DNA of 64,000 nt from Larkinella rosea (GTDB taxonomy: Bacteria > Bacteroidota > Bacteroidia > Cytophagales > Spirosomataceae), in NCBI RefSeq assembly GCF_003858635.1, contig NZ_RQJO01000007.1:1985941-2049940 (forward strand), written 5' to 3'. Below the pieces are notes generated by a model. The model did no database searches. It saw nothing but the letters and a program-made list of their open reading frames with translations, and was not told the DNA's origin. Shown one piece after another: positions 1-9,300 of the stretch. The position numbers and the translations under genes were made by a program. The number at the start of each line of letters is the position of its first letter. Within the stretch, counting starts at the first letter, position 1.

Positions 1-795
1 CTGTCGGCAGATCCGCTCGTACTGGCCAACATCCGGTTTTTAATTGCGGGCCCGCTCATGCTGGCCGTAGCCTACGGAATTCAGCGCGGCCCGTTGCCCA
101 ACCACACCGAATTCAAACGCCTGACCATTTTTGCCCTGCTCAATACGACCATTTACCTCGGCGCTTTCGTGCTGGCCATCCGGCAGGTGTCCGCCGGAAT
201 TGGCAGTTTGTCAACCGCCACCAGCCCGCTTTTCATTACATTATTTTCGGCCTTATGGCTCAAAAGGCCCGTCCGCTGGTACGAATTGGCTGGAATCAGC
301 ATCGGGATGCTGGGTGTTCTGGTGGCCACCTACCCGCTGCTTCAACAAAGTTTTGCCACGATCCCCGGTTTGCTCATTCTGTTGGGCGGCATGATTTCCG
401 TCTCGCTCGCAACCGTTTATTACACGCGGTTCCGGTGGAAACTGCCGAATCTGGTCATCAACGGCTGGCAGGTGTTGATCGGCGGTTTTCTGTTGATGCC
501 CATTACGTTCCTCTTCGGCAATTTTGAACAGACTCATTTCGACGCCCGGTTCTGGGGATCGGTTTTCTGGCTTATTATTCCCGTTTCCGTCATCTCGCTG
601 CAAATCTGGTTCTACCTCGTTCGCCAGGACGCGGTCAAGGCGTCGCTCTGGCTATTCCTTTGCCCGATTTTTGGCTTCACCTACTCTTCCATTCTGCTGG
701 ACGAACCGCTCTCGGTTTACACCTTTTTAGGCACGGCGCTGGTTCTGGTCGGATTATACTTAGGGCAACGGGATAAGTTCAAACGCAAGTCCTGA
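1..795 (+). CDS. EamA-family (DMT) transporter, 5' end outside the window
   Basis: The frame is open from base 1, so the gene starts upstream; about 264 residues are visible and end at the TGA at 793-795. The protein is almost entirely hydrophobic, with roughly eight membrane spans separated by short Arg/Lys-rich loops. A second-half EamA unit is clear, with WYELAGISIGMLGVLVATYP followed later by FLGTALVLVGLYLG. Members of this drug/metabolite transporter family export amino acids, purines or other small metabolites across the inner membrane; nothing here identifies the substrate. It converges on the M56 peptidase gene 54 bp downstream. The family call is strong, the specificity is unknown. 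Confidence 0.85.
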   Translation: MSADPLVLANIRFLIAGPLMLAVAYGIQRGPLPNHTEFKRLTIFALLNTTIYLGAFVLAIRQVSAGIGSLSTATSPLFITLFSALWLKRPVRWYELAGISIGMLGVLVATYPLLQQSFATIPGLLILLGGMISVSLATVYYTRFRWKLPNLVINGWQVLIGGFLLMPITFLFGNFEQTHFDARFWGSVFWLIIPVSVISLQIWFYLVRQDAVKASLWLFLCPIFGFTYSSILLDEPLSVYTFLGTALVLVGLYLGQRDKFKRKS

Positions 796-848
796 CAGCG
801 CCGGGCCGTCGGTCGATACGGTTGAAAACCCAGCCAGTCGATTGTTGC

Positions 849-2282
849 TTATTTTTCAACCAGCACGTATTCCAGATCAACGGTTTTAGCTTGATGATTC
901 GGAATCGGATTAATCCCAACTTTTGTCGGATTAAATGGCCCCATTTCGGCAAGAATCTGCTGCGATTTAATCAGCTTGGAGCGGCTAAATAAATCGCCCG
1001 GCTGGATGGGAAGGGCTGCGAGAATTTTAGCGGCAGATATTTTTTTATTGCCTTTCACAGTCACTTTCCCGATGGTGGCCGGGGCGCCTTCAAAAACCGT
1101 CAGCTTCAGATTTACCAGTTTGCCCATCCGGTTTTCTTTCACTTCGACGTTGAAGTACAAATACCCTTTGTCCATGTAAAGCGAAGCAACATCCGTCCCG
1201 ACGTGATTATAAAGGCGATCAGTAAAATCTTTTTTATTGTACAAATCACCCGGTTTTACGTCCAGCGCTTTGTTTAGCTCCGTTGTCGAATAAACCGTAT
1301 TGCCTTTCCAGCTAATGCTGCCAATAGGTATGCCATTAAGGGGTTTTCCCGTGCGGGATTGACTGCCAAGCCGGTTTTCGGCGGGTTGTAAGAAAGAACA
1401 TAAAACCGTTACAAGGGCCAGAACGGGCAAAATCAGCAGAAAAATTAGCTTGTGCATGGGTTTGGAAGGATTTTGGGTGAGCATGTGAATACGCAGAAAA
1501 ATGGGTTTCGTCGAGAAGGAATGCACCAGCGAATTCGGGCCTTGTTGCCGGGTTAATTTCACTAACAAATACCCGTACGTCCGGACATTTTTCCCGCTAC
1601 GCGTCATCAGGGCATCGACGACATATTCGTGTACCAGCCGAATCGATCGGCTGAGATAACCCACCAATGGATTGAACCAGAAGACGATGCCAAGGATTTC
1701 AAAAAAAAGCAGATCCAGTGTATGCCGATGCCGGACATGAAACCGCTCATGCTGCAGGACCTGCGCCCGTTCTTCCTCCGTCAAAGAGTGCTCATCGAAG
1801 TTGAGAAAAATGCCGTTCAGAAAAGAGAAGGTCGTTAACCGCGACTGGCAGTAAACGGAATAACAATGTCCCGATTCTATTTTCCGGCTGGTTCGAATGA
1901 CGTTGAAAATTGCCCTCAGATTCTGGCCGAAACGTGCGGCCTTATACAGGCAGCCAATCCCATACAAAACCAGCAGAATCGTGCCCATATCACTTGCAGA
2001 AAACCCCGTCGGCGCGGTGGTTTCCGATAGGAGCAGTTCCCCGACTGCCTGGCTGGCCCCAACCCGACTTAGGCCAAAAACCGCTCCTGTGGCTACGCCG
2101 GAATTCACCAGTTCGGGCATCGAAACGAAGGGAATCAACAGGCTCAGCAGGGCGCTACCCACCAAATAGAAGCGGTTCCACTGAAAGGTGGTCAGGCGGC
2201 TGAAGAAAAACCGGTAAGGCAGGGCAAAAACCGTCAGAGAAACCGTTCCCTGAGCCAGATAGGTGAATAGATCAGTCAGCAT
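849..2282 (-). CDS. M56-family (BlaR1-like) membrane peptidase with C-terminal POTRA-like repeats
   Basis: This 477-residue protein has N-terminal membrane helices (about residues 5-25, 38-58 and 95-115). A zinc-peptidase core follows, with H178-E179-x-x-H182 in QHERFHVRHRH and the downstream family signature FWFNPLVGYLSRSIRLVHE. Another helix lies near residue 285. In BlaR1/MecR1 systems such a protease senses a signal and relieves repression by the partner BlaI. Here the sensor domain is not a penicillin-binding domain. Residues about 310-477 look like two POTRA-type repeats (GNTVYSTTELNKAL... and VTVKGNKKISAAKILAALPI), the fold used by BamA/TamA-type proteins to bind peptides. The gene overlaps blaI by 11 bp on the same strand, so the two are translationally coupled. 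The POTRA assignment rests on pattern only. Confidence 0.8.
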   Translation of the reverse strand: MLTDLFTYLAQGTVSLTVFALPYRFFFSRLTTFQWNRFYLVGSALLSLLIPFVSMPELVNSGVATGAVFGLSRVGASQAVGELLLSETTAPTGFSASDMGTILLVLYGIGCLYKAARFGQNLRAIFNVIRTSRKIESGHCYSVYCQSRLTTFSFLNGIFLNFDEHSLTEEERAQVLQHERFHVRHRHTLDLLFFEILGIVFWFNPLVGYLSRSIRLVHEYVVDALMTRSGKNVRTYGYLLVKLTRQQGPNSLVHSFSTKPIFLRIHMLTQNPSKPMHKLIFLLILPVLALVTVLCSFLQPAENRLGSQSRTGKPLNGIPIGSISWKGNTVYSTTELNKALDVKPGDLYNKKDFTDRLYNHVGTDVASLYMDKGYLYFNVEVKENRMGKLVNLKLTVFEGAPATIGKVTVKGNKKISAAKILAALPIQPGDLFSRSKLIKSQQILAEMGPFNPTKVGINPIPNHQAKTVDLEYVLVEK

Positions 2283-2661
2283 GGCCGGTTTGGGTCGGAT
2301 CGGTTTTTTCCTTATCCAGCATGTCCACGATTCGCTGAATGTCCGAAGGGCTCAGTTTTTCTTCGTTCACCATAAACGACACGACCTTTTCCGGCGACCC
2401 TTCGAAGTAATTCGTCAGAAAATGGGTGAAGGTAAACCGCCGGTACGCCAGCTTCGAAACCGTCGGAAAATACTCGTGGGTTTTGCCGTAGGCTTTATGC
2501 CCCACAAATCCCTTCTTCTCCAGAATCCGGATGAGCGAGGAAATCGTGTTGTAGGGCGGTTTGGGGTCAGGCATGCCATCGATGACGTCCTTAACAAATC
2601 CTTTTTTGATAGCCCAAAGAATCTGCATTACTTTTTCCTCCGTTTTGGTCAACTGTTCCAT
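2272..2661 (-). CDS. BlaI/MecI/CopY-family transcriptional repressor
   Basis: The 129-residue protein has the winged-helix layout of BlaI repressors: MEQLTKTEEKVMQILWAIKK, then YNTISSLIRILEKKGFVGHK as recognition helix and wing, and a C-terminal dimerisation helix (LSPSDIQRIVDMLDKEK). Family members bind as dimers upstream of their own operon and are inactivated by cleavage through the partner M56 protease. Its start overlaps a perfect promoter placed only 5 bp upstream, so the message may be nearly leaderless. The downstream M56 gene overlaps its end. Length and motifs fit the family well; the inducing signal is unknown. Confidence 0.9.
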   Translation of the reverse strand: MEQLTKTEEKVMQILWAIKKGFVKDVIDGMPDPKPPYNTISSLIRILEKKGFVGHKAYGKTHEYFPTVSKLAYRRFTFTHFLTNYFEGSPEKVVSFMVNEEKLSPSDIQRIVDMLDKEKTDPTQTGHAD

Positions 2662-2665
2662 GAAA

Positions 2666-2730
2666 CAAAGCTATAACGTATTTTTCAGTTAAACAACGTA
2701 TTTTACAGTTAAATAACGTTAAAATACGTT
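2666..2730 (-). promoter_or_regulatory. blaI-M56 promoter with three operator-like repeats
   Basis: On the minus strand TTG (2694-2696) and TAGCTTTG (2666-2673) are separated by 20 bp, matching the Bacteroidota -33/-7 promoter. Overlaid are two direct copies of AACGTATTTTTCAGTTAAA and its variant (2675-2693 and 2695-2713), plus an inverted TAAAATACGTT at 2720-2730 that pairs with AACGTATTTTA at 2695-2705. Repeats covering the whole promoter are what an autorepressing BlaI dimer would need. The repeat structure is seen directly; binding is inferred. Confidence 0.65.
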
Positions 2731-2938
2731 AAAGGATCAAAAACCGGGTTAGACGGAGCTGAAAACCGCATCGGCAAAAGCTATTTATATCGAATAAGAA
2801 GCGACTTCTCAGGCACCATTTCCACAAGCCTGGATGTAGTCAAAAAATAGATCATAAACTACTGAATTTCAGCACAATAACTTCGCAAAATAATTCTGCT
2901 TTTTTGAACAAACCGGACGGTATTTTCGTTCTAATTGT

Positions 2939-3991
2939 ATGAACGAGAACACAGAAAAGTCGACAACTCAAGAGGGTAAACTGGTACCGTTTTCACCGGC
3001 CCAACCCGTGGACGAAACATGGCGGAAATCCATTCCGGCGCAGGTGTTTCTGAATCACTTCTTCGCTATTGATTTTCACCTTCAACGGCAGGACGACCTG
3101 TTCGATCTGCGCCGTTTTCCGTTGTTCCAGGATTTTGCGCCCGCCGTTTCCGACGAGCAGCGCAAGGCATTGGAAAAGTTGTTGCTGAATAGCTGGAGTG
3201 CCGAGTATGCCCTTCGGATTACGCCGGTGGTCAACGATAACCAGTATTTGCAAAGTTCGTTGCACTGGACGTTCCCGCAGGCGTATTACAGCGTATTGTT
3301 CAGTGTGCGGGCTTTTCTGCACACGATGGGCGAACCGGTGAGTAATGAAGAGATCATTCGCCGGCGAATCGGCAACATGGTCGTGCGCGGGTATTACCCG
3401 GCTTCGATCGGTTTTTACGCGTCCGGACCCTTGAACGGATACCGCACGATGCGGCTTCCGTTGGCGAAATTCGATATTGCCAAACCGGATCTGACCTTGC
3501 CTTCGCGGGAATCAGCCGCGCAGATTGAGATTGCTCAGTTTCTGAAAACTTCCCGCGACCGGCGAATCAAAGCCTTGCGGCAGGCGATTCAAAACAACCC
3601 GAAGACGGCATTGCGAAGCGCCAAAACCGGCAAAGTTCTGCAGAAGTTCGGCCTTGACCAATACAAGCAACTGGGCAAACAGATCGGTTATACGACTTAT
3701 TTCGACGCCCTGAGTCGTCTGCGGATTTCGTCGACCAATCGCGAGATCGAGCGGTTTGTGGAGTCGGAGATCGACGTTCGGTTGTTCCACGAGAGTCTGG
3801 TCAATATTGTGTCGCACATCAATGCCGTTCATGAAGCCTATATTGCCAAAGCGTTGGGGATTCAGGGCTATAAACAGCTGATTGCCAAACTGCCCTCGTA
3901 TTTGCAGGAAGGTTTTCTCCGCGAACGGCTGAACAAAGTCATTGAGCCGATGCTGCTTCCTGAACAATCAGAACTGCGGATTGCAGCGTAA
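2939..3991 (+). CDS. Hypothetical protein, 350 residues, mostly helical
   Basis: I do not recognise a family with certainty. The protein has no signal peptide and no strong membrane segment. Residues about 100-150 (SLHWTFPQAYYSVLFSVRAF, then EEIIRRRIGNMVVRGYYP) recall the helical core of YaaC/HEPN-like proteins, but no catalytic Rx4-6H motif is visible. A basic stretch near residues 200-215 (KTSRDRRIKALRQAIQ) and a C-terminal helical region rich in aromatic and charged residues follow. It stands alone: blaI is divergent upstream, and a bidirectional hairpin terminator separates it from the convergent HD gene. Codon use is like its neighbours. The coding call is solid; the function is unknown. 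Confidence 0.75.
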   Translation: MNENTEKSTTQEGKLVPFSPAQPVDETWRKSIPAQVFLNHFFAIDFHLQRQDDLFDLRRFPLFQDFAPAVSDEQRKALEKLLLNSWSAEYALRITPVVNDNQYLQSSLHWTFPQAYYSVLFSVRAFLHTMGEPVSNEEIIRRRIGNMVVRGYYPASIGFYASGPLNGYRTMRLPLAKFDIAKPDLTLPSRESAAQIEIAQFLKTSRDRRIKALRQAIQNNPKTALRSAKTGKVLQKFGLDQYKQLGKQIGYTTYFDALSRLRISSTNREIERFVESEIDVRLFHESLVNIVSHINAVHEAYIAKALGIQGYKQLIAKLPSYLQEGFLRERLNKVIEPMLLPEQSELRIAA

Positions 3992-4049
3992 TGGAAGGTG
4001 AATATCGAAGGCCTGTGATTTCACTATTCGCAGTTACTTCTTTATAAAC

Positions 4050-4082
4050 GAAAGGCCCCGGTGATGAAGCCGGGGCTTTTCT
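4050..4082. terminator. Bidirectional intrinsic terminator
   Basis: A GCCCCGG/CCGGGGC stem with an 8-nt loop is flanked by A-rich sequence on the left and CTTTTCTT on the right. It lies between the convergent 350-residue protein gene and the HD-domain gene and could serve both. Confidence 0.8.
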
Positions 4083-4648
4083 TATTTGCTACGTTCCAGG
4101 TAGTTTCGGGTTATTTCCAGGTACTTCCCAACCGGCGGCATTTTCAGATCGGTTTCCTTCGCCAGTTCATCCCAGCCACGTACCTGCAAAATGCCCCGGA
4201 AATACGGATTATTCTCAAACGCCTGCGCTTCGTTGGCCGACATCGGCCCGCCCTGAAATTCCAGTGTTTTCAGACTTGCTTCCGACAATTTGTCGAAATA
4301 CGCCGGATGCTTGAACGTCAAATACCGTTTGGCATTCACATGGTGTTCAATAAGTTGCGCCACTTTTTCCGAAAAACCGCGTTCGCGCAGCCAGTCGGCC
4401 CCCAGCTTTTCGTGATCGACCCGACCGTAATCATCCATGTGATCCTCTGCCAGATCCGACGGCAGCAAATGCCCAATGTCGTGCAGAAAAGCCGCAATGA
4501 TCGTTTCATCATCGGCCCCGGCGCGTTCGGCCAGCATGGCCGACTGCAACATGTGTTCCAGTTGCGACACGGGTTCGCCGTAGTAATCATCGGACCCATG
4601 CTGCTCAAACAGCTCGGTTAGTTCGGAAATAATTTGCTCAGTTGTCAT
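4082..4648 (-). CDS. PhnZ-like HD-domain mixed-valent diiron oxygenase
   Basis: I start at the ATG at 4648 (MTTEQIISEL); an upstream in-frame start at 4702 would run through a long hairpin and is unlikely. The 188-residue protein carries the PhnZ-type signature YYGEPVSQLEH (Y22, E25, H32) and the HD motif FLHDIGHL (H56, D57, H60). H79, H102/H103, GGPMSANEAQAF and a late WDELAK aspartate complete the pattern. In PhnZ the equivalent Tyr/Glu and His/Asp ligands hold two irons that oxidatively cleave a phosphonate C-P bond. The spacing matches PhnZ with a constant two-residue offset up to the HD motif. No other phosphonate gene is nearby; the closest genes are the susC/susD pair just upstream. 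The substrate could be another organophosphonate or an unrelated diol. Confidence 0.75.
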   Translation of the reverse strand: MTTEQIISELTELFEQHGSDDYYGEPVSQLEHMLQSAMLAERAGADDETIIAAFLHDIGHLLPSDLAEDHMDDYGRVDHEKLGADWLRERGFSEKVAQLIEHHVNAKRYLTFKHPAYFDKLSEASLKTLEFQGGPMSANEAQAFENNPYFRGILQVRGWDELAKETDLKMPPVGKYLEITRNYLERSK

Positions 4649-4657
4649 ACTTATAGG

Positions 4658-4741
4658 AGTGATTGTGTGAATGAGTGATTGAGTAAATAGAAAATAAGGC
4701 ATCCGTTTTTATTCACTCAATCACTCATTCACACAATCACT
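4658..4741. repeat. Long intergenic inverted repeat (31-bp arms)
   Basis: The arms at 4658-4688 and 4711-4741 are reverse complements with one mismatch, separated by 22 bp. The arm itself is built from GAGTGATTGAGT-like units. The element fills the gap between susD and the HD gene and would form a strong hairpin in the minus-strand transcript, ending 10 nt before the HD start codon. A diverged copy lies at 54428-54513. Confidence 0.85.
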
Positions 4742-4746
4742 AATTA

Positions 4747-6228
4747 TTACTTGTCCCACCAAACCAGGGTGTTGATGTCATTGGCGCCCTGGCGGGTGAT
4801 GGCTTCTTCGGTGGCGGCTTTGTTCAGGCTGAGTTCTGAACTCGGGTATTGGAACCGCACCGGAATGCGGTTTTGGTTCAGGTTCGAAACGCCCGGTTTG
4901 AGGGCGGGATAGCCCGTCCGGCGCCAGTCGAACCACCCTTCCAGACCACTGTAAAATAACGCAATCCATTTCTGAGTTCCAATCAGCTCCAGCGCTTTTG
5001 TGTCGGAAAACGCCACATCGGGCTGCGTCAGGTAACCCGCCGGAACATCCAGTCCGTAAAAGCCAAACGAAGCCGTGATGCCTTTTTCGTAATAGCTTTT
5101 AGCATCACCGGTAATGAGCTTTTTCTGAGCGGCTTCAGCCAGCAGGAACTGCAACTCGGCGTAGTTCATGATAATTCCTTTCGCAATGTTCAGGTTGGCG
5201 TCCGTCGGCGTACCAAAACCGTCAATATAATAGGTTGCGCCCACGCGGGACACGTTCTGAGCCCCCCCGTTGTAGGTCAATGCCGAGACGTCATCCAACC
5301 CGTTCGGAACACCCACATACGCCGGTTTTCCGGCCGCAACCGATGCCACTGTCGGGCGGGCGAAGATCATCAGACGCGGGTCGTTCAATTGAGCCAGTTT
5401 GTCACCCAGGGTTTTACCCAGCCGGAACTCGTCGAACGAACCCACCCGCGAGGTATACAACGGAAACTGGTTTGGGACCGTCGGCAAATAACGCAAGGCC
5501 GCGTTGTCGGCGTTCGCGGTGAAAACCGGCGTTGCCGTCGCATTGCTGACGATCGCCTGCAAATCTGCCTTCACATCGCGCCGGTTCGAAATCCGCATCA
5601 GATACCGCACCCGGAGTGAATTGGCCATTTTTTTCCACTTCGACACATCGCCACCGTACAGAATATCGCCGTTTACCACCCCATTTTCGGGCGCCAGCAG
5701 CGCATTGGCATCTGTCAGATCTTTCAGAATTCCGTTGTAAATGGCTTCCTGCGTATCGTATTTCGGAAAGAAATTTTTATCCTTTCCTTTGGTTGCTTCC
5801 GAATACGGTGCATCACCGTAGGCATCCGTCACCAGCGACATCATCCACGACTTCATGACCAGCGCAATTCCCTGGTAATTCTTCTGAACCGGATTGGTCG
5901 ACGACGCGATGTTGTACATGTTCTGCACTTCACGGAGCGTCGAGTACGTCGTGCCCCAGATACCGTTTTGCTCTCCCCACAAATACCGGTCTTCGTTAAC
6001 GAACTGAATTTTAGCCGTATACTGCATAACAATGTTGCCGATGCCCCAGGCCGTTCCCATGTTTTCGTTCACCGTCGACCGGATGATGTTCGGCAAAAGC
6101 AGATCCGGCGTCACGGTATTCGGGACGTTCGGATTGGTGTTGACTTCCTCAAAATTATTGTCGCAGGACGTACTGGCTGCGATCAAAAGTGCCAGACAGG
6201 CGATGAGTTGGATGTATGTTTTTTTCAT
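4747..6228 (-). CDS. SusD/RagB-family outer-membrane lipoprotein (SusD_2 type)
   Basis: This 493-residue protein has a lipoprotein signal peptide ending in the lipobox ASTSC, with Cys at about residue 22. Helical TPR-like blocks characteristic of the SusD-like_2 group follow: ALVMKSWMMSLVTDAYGDAPYSEA, WKKMANSLRVRYLMRISN, NYAELQFLLAEAA and the late IALFYSGLEGWFDWRRTGYP. SusD proteins sit on the cell surface as the lid of the SusC channel and bind the incoming oligomer. It lies 130 bp downstream of its SusC partner on the same strand and presumably shares its transcript. No degradative enzymes flank this pair, so the ligand is unknown and need not be a polysaccharide. Confidence 0.92.
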   Translation of the reverse strand: MKKTYIQLIACLALLIAASTSCDNNFEEVNTNPNVPNTVTPDLLLPNIIRSTVNENMGTAWGIGNIVMQYTAKIQFVNEDRYLWGEQNGIWGTTYSTLREVQNMYNIASSTNPVQKNYQGIALVMKSWMMSLVTDAYGDAPYSEATKGKDKNFFPKYDTQEAIYNGILKDLTDANALLAPENGVVNGDILYGGDVSKWKKMANSLRVRYLMRISNRRDVKADLQAIVSNATATPVFTANADNAALRYLPTVPNQFPLYTSRVGSFDEFRLGKTLGDKLAQLNDPRLMIFARPTVASVAAGKPAYVGVPNGLDDVSALTYNGGAQNVSRVGATYYIDGFGTPTDANLNIAKGIIMNYAELQFLLAEAAQKKLITGDAKSYYEKGITASFGFYGLDVPAGYLTQPDVAFSDTKALELIGTQKWIALFYSGLEGWFDWRRTGYPALKPGVSNLNQNRIPVRFQYPSSELSLNKAATEEAITRQGANDINTLVWWDK

Positions 6229-6358
6229 TAGAATGCTATGATTTGATGATCAGAGGCTTACTGGGCAAATGGTTTTATTGATCAGTTGGGTGAATTATAC
6301 CGGCGTACCCGGCCATTCAACCATCGATAACCATCCAATCCTTAAAGCCATCCAACAA

Positions 6359-9300
6359 TTATAAGTTAAACGACAGGTTGACACCGTAGTTACGCGCCGA
6401 CGGAATGGCCACTGACTCCGAACCCGGAATGACCGTTCCGCCCGAAACGGAGGAAGTTTCGGGATCGATGTGCGGCACTTTGGTCCACAAAAACAGGTTG
6501 CGGCCCACCAGCGAAACCGTTACGTTGCGGAAGGGCAGTTTCTTACCCAGCACCGAATTGGGCAGTGAATACCCAAACTTCACTTCCCGAAGCTTGGTGA
6601 ATGAGGCATCGAAAATGGCGTCTTCCAATACCCGGCGACCAAGCGTAAAGGCCGTGTGCCACTCCCGGGCCGAAATCCGGCGGCTATTGGCAACAAACTG
6701 TCCCTCACCGGTTTTTACCACCCCCGGAACCACATAGTACGTTCCGGCTGGTGCATTTTTGAACTCCTTATCAACCGAGTTATCGTAGTACCCATTTTCG
6801 CGGCCCTGCAACGTTTCAACCAATTGACCACCTTCACGTCCTACGACATACGTGTGCGAATAAACTTCTCCGCCTTTCCGGATATCAAACAGGAAACTGA
6901 GGTTAAATCCTTTGTATTTGAAGGAATTACTGATACCGGCCAACCAGTCGGGGTTGTAATTCCCGAGTTTCTTCAGGTCATTGGTCGACACCGGCCGACC
7001 GTCCGTCGTGATCACCAGCTTACCCACATTCTGGCCCGTTGGGTCGTAATAAGCACTTTTCGGATCGCTGCTCACCCGCTCATACGCATAGCCGTACATG
7101 TCGCCCATCCGCTCGTTGACCCGCGCCTGAACCGAGAAATACCGGTTAGCCAGTTCGTAGGTCGAAACCCCATTGGCCAGTTCCAGCACCTTGCTGCGGT
7201 TGCGCGAGAAGTTGACATTCACATCCCAACGGAAACCGGTATTGTCCCACCGGATCGGCGTCAGGTTCAGCATCACTTCGATACCGCTGTTCTGAATTCG
7301 ACCGGCATTCTGAACAATCTGGCTATAACCTGTTGTTCCCGATAACGGCAAAAAGATAATCTGGTTTCTACTGACCGTGTTGTAATAGGTAACATCCAAA
7401 CCGACCCGGTTTTTCAGAAAACGAAGATCAAACCCGTATTCCTGCGAACTGCTGATCTCCGGTTTCAGAGCCAGGTTCGGAATCCGGGTCGATTCGCTGA
7501 ATGTTGGCGTCGTTCCCCAGGGCGTTCCCGGATTATACGGCTGCGAGAACTGGTACGGTTCGGTGTCATTTCCGACCTGGGCGTAACCCGCCCGAAGTTT
7601 GGCAAACGAAACCCACTCCGGCAGTTTTACCCAGTCGCTCACCACGGCGCTGAGCGTTCCCGACCAATAGAAATACGAATTATCGGCGGTTCCGGCAACG
7701 CCCTGTGGCAACGTCAGCGTACTCGACCAGTCGTTCCGACCGGTCATTTCCAGCGTCAGTTTGTCTTTGTAGGTCAATTGTCCCGACGCAAACGCGCTGT
7801 TGATCCGGCGGTTGGAGATGTTCTGCGAATATTCCAGCGGCACCCGGCTGTTGTTCAGGCTATAAACGCCCGGAACCGTCAATTGAGGGGCAAAATTGTC
7901 GATGTAATCGTATTTGTTCAACCGTTGGTTACCACCCAGTGTACCGCTGAGGGTAAAGGCATCGTTCAGTCGCTTGTCGACCAAAAACAGCAAATCCGTG
8001 TTGCGTTCCAGGGTTTTTACGGCTTCCCGACGGTATGAACCGTACGGATACCGCTGCGTACTGAACGCCCGCTGGCGCACCCGCAGTTCGTCCTGGTAAT
8101 CGACCTGCGTCCGGCCTTGCACCGACAGCCAATCCGTCAACTGATACGACAGCGTGACGTTCCCGATCACCCGGTTGATGTCCTGTCCGTTCGTGTTTTC
8201 GTACAGGTTAAAATACGGGTTGTCGTGGTAGTTATAGTTGAAGTTAAACTGCTGAATGCCTTCCAGACCCGGCTGCCAGTAGTTTTTCATCGACGCCATG
8301 TCGATCTGGCGGCCCCACCAGCAATTGAGCAGATACATGATATTTTCGGTTCCGTAGCTCAGGTTGGGGCGGTTATCGCTGTGGTTTCGGATATAGCTCA
8401 CGTTGGTCCGCGCGGTAAACCGGTCGGTTAGTTTGTAACCGGCATTCACATTGAATGTATTCCGGGTTAAATCCGTGTTCGGAACGTAGCCTTTCTGTTC
8501 CAGATTGGTATACGACAGCCGGAAATCACCCTTATCGTTGCTTCCAGTCACGGCGACGTTATTCGTAACAATCCGGCCGGTTTCAAAGAAATCGCGAACA
8601 CTGTTGGGATGGGCGATAAACGGCGTTGGCGTGGCAACGCCGGGGCCGCCTGGCACTTTCGAATCGCCCGCCCGGTAACCTTTGTCCGTCGGTGAATCGT
8701 GCTGAACGAGCAGGCGGCCATCCATTTTTGGCCCCCAGCTTTCATCCACACCGTCGCGCAAACCGCCCCCGGAACCGTCTTTAAACGTAAATTCACCGTT
8801 CAAGCCCTGACCGTAAACATTCTGGTAATCAGGCAGTCGCAACACGGATTCAAACGTCAGGTTTGAGTTGATACTTACGCCAATACCTTTGGTGGCTTTG
8901 CCGGTTTTGGTTGTGATGACCACCACGCCGTTGGCCGCCCGCGAACCATACAAAGCCGTGGCACTGGCTCCTTTCAAAACCGTCATCGTTTCCACGTCGT
9001 CCGGGTTGATAAAACCGGCGCCGTTTCCGTAATCCGCATCCTGGTTGTTCCGACCCGACGAACCGACAAAATTGTTGTTGATCGGCAAACCGTCGATCAC
9101 AAACAGCGGCTGATTTCCGTTGATATTCAGTGACTTTTCGCCCCGAATGGTAATCCGCGACGAGCCGCCGATTCCGGACGGACTGTTGACGACCGTTACC
9201 CCCGCGATTTTTCCCGCCAGCTGGCTCACCAGGTTGGTTTCCCGTGCCTGCGACAATGCCGAATTGTCGATTTTCTGGGTGACATACCCCAGATTGCGCT

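Noticed and set aside
4649-4702. Earlier start of the HD-domain protein
   Set aside because: It runs into the inverted repeat and adds residues absent from PhnZ-type proteins.
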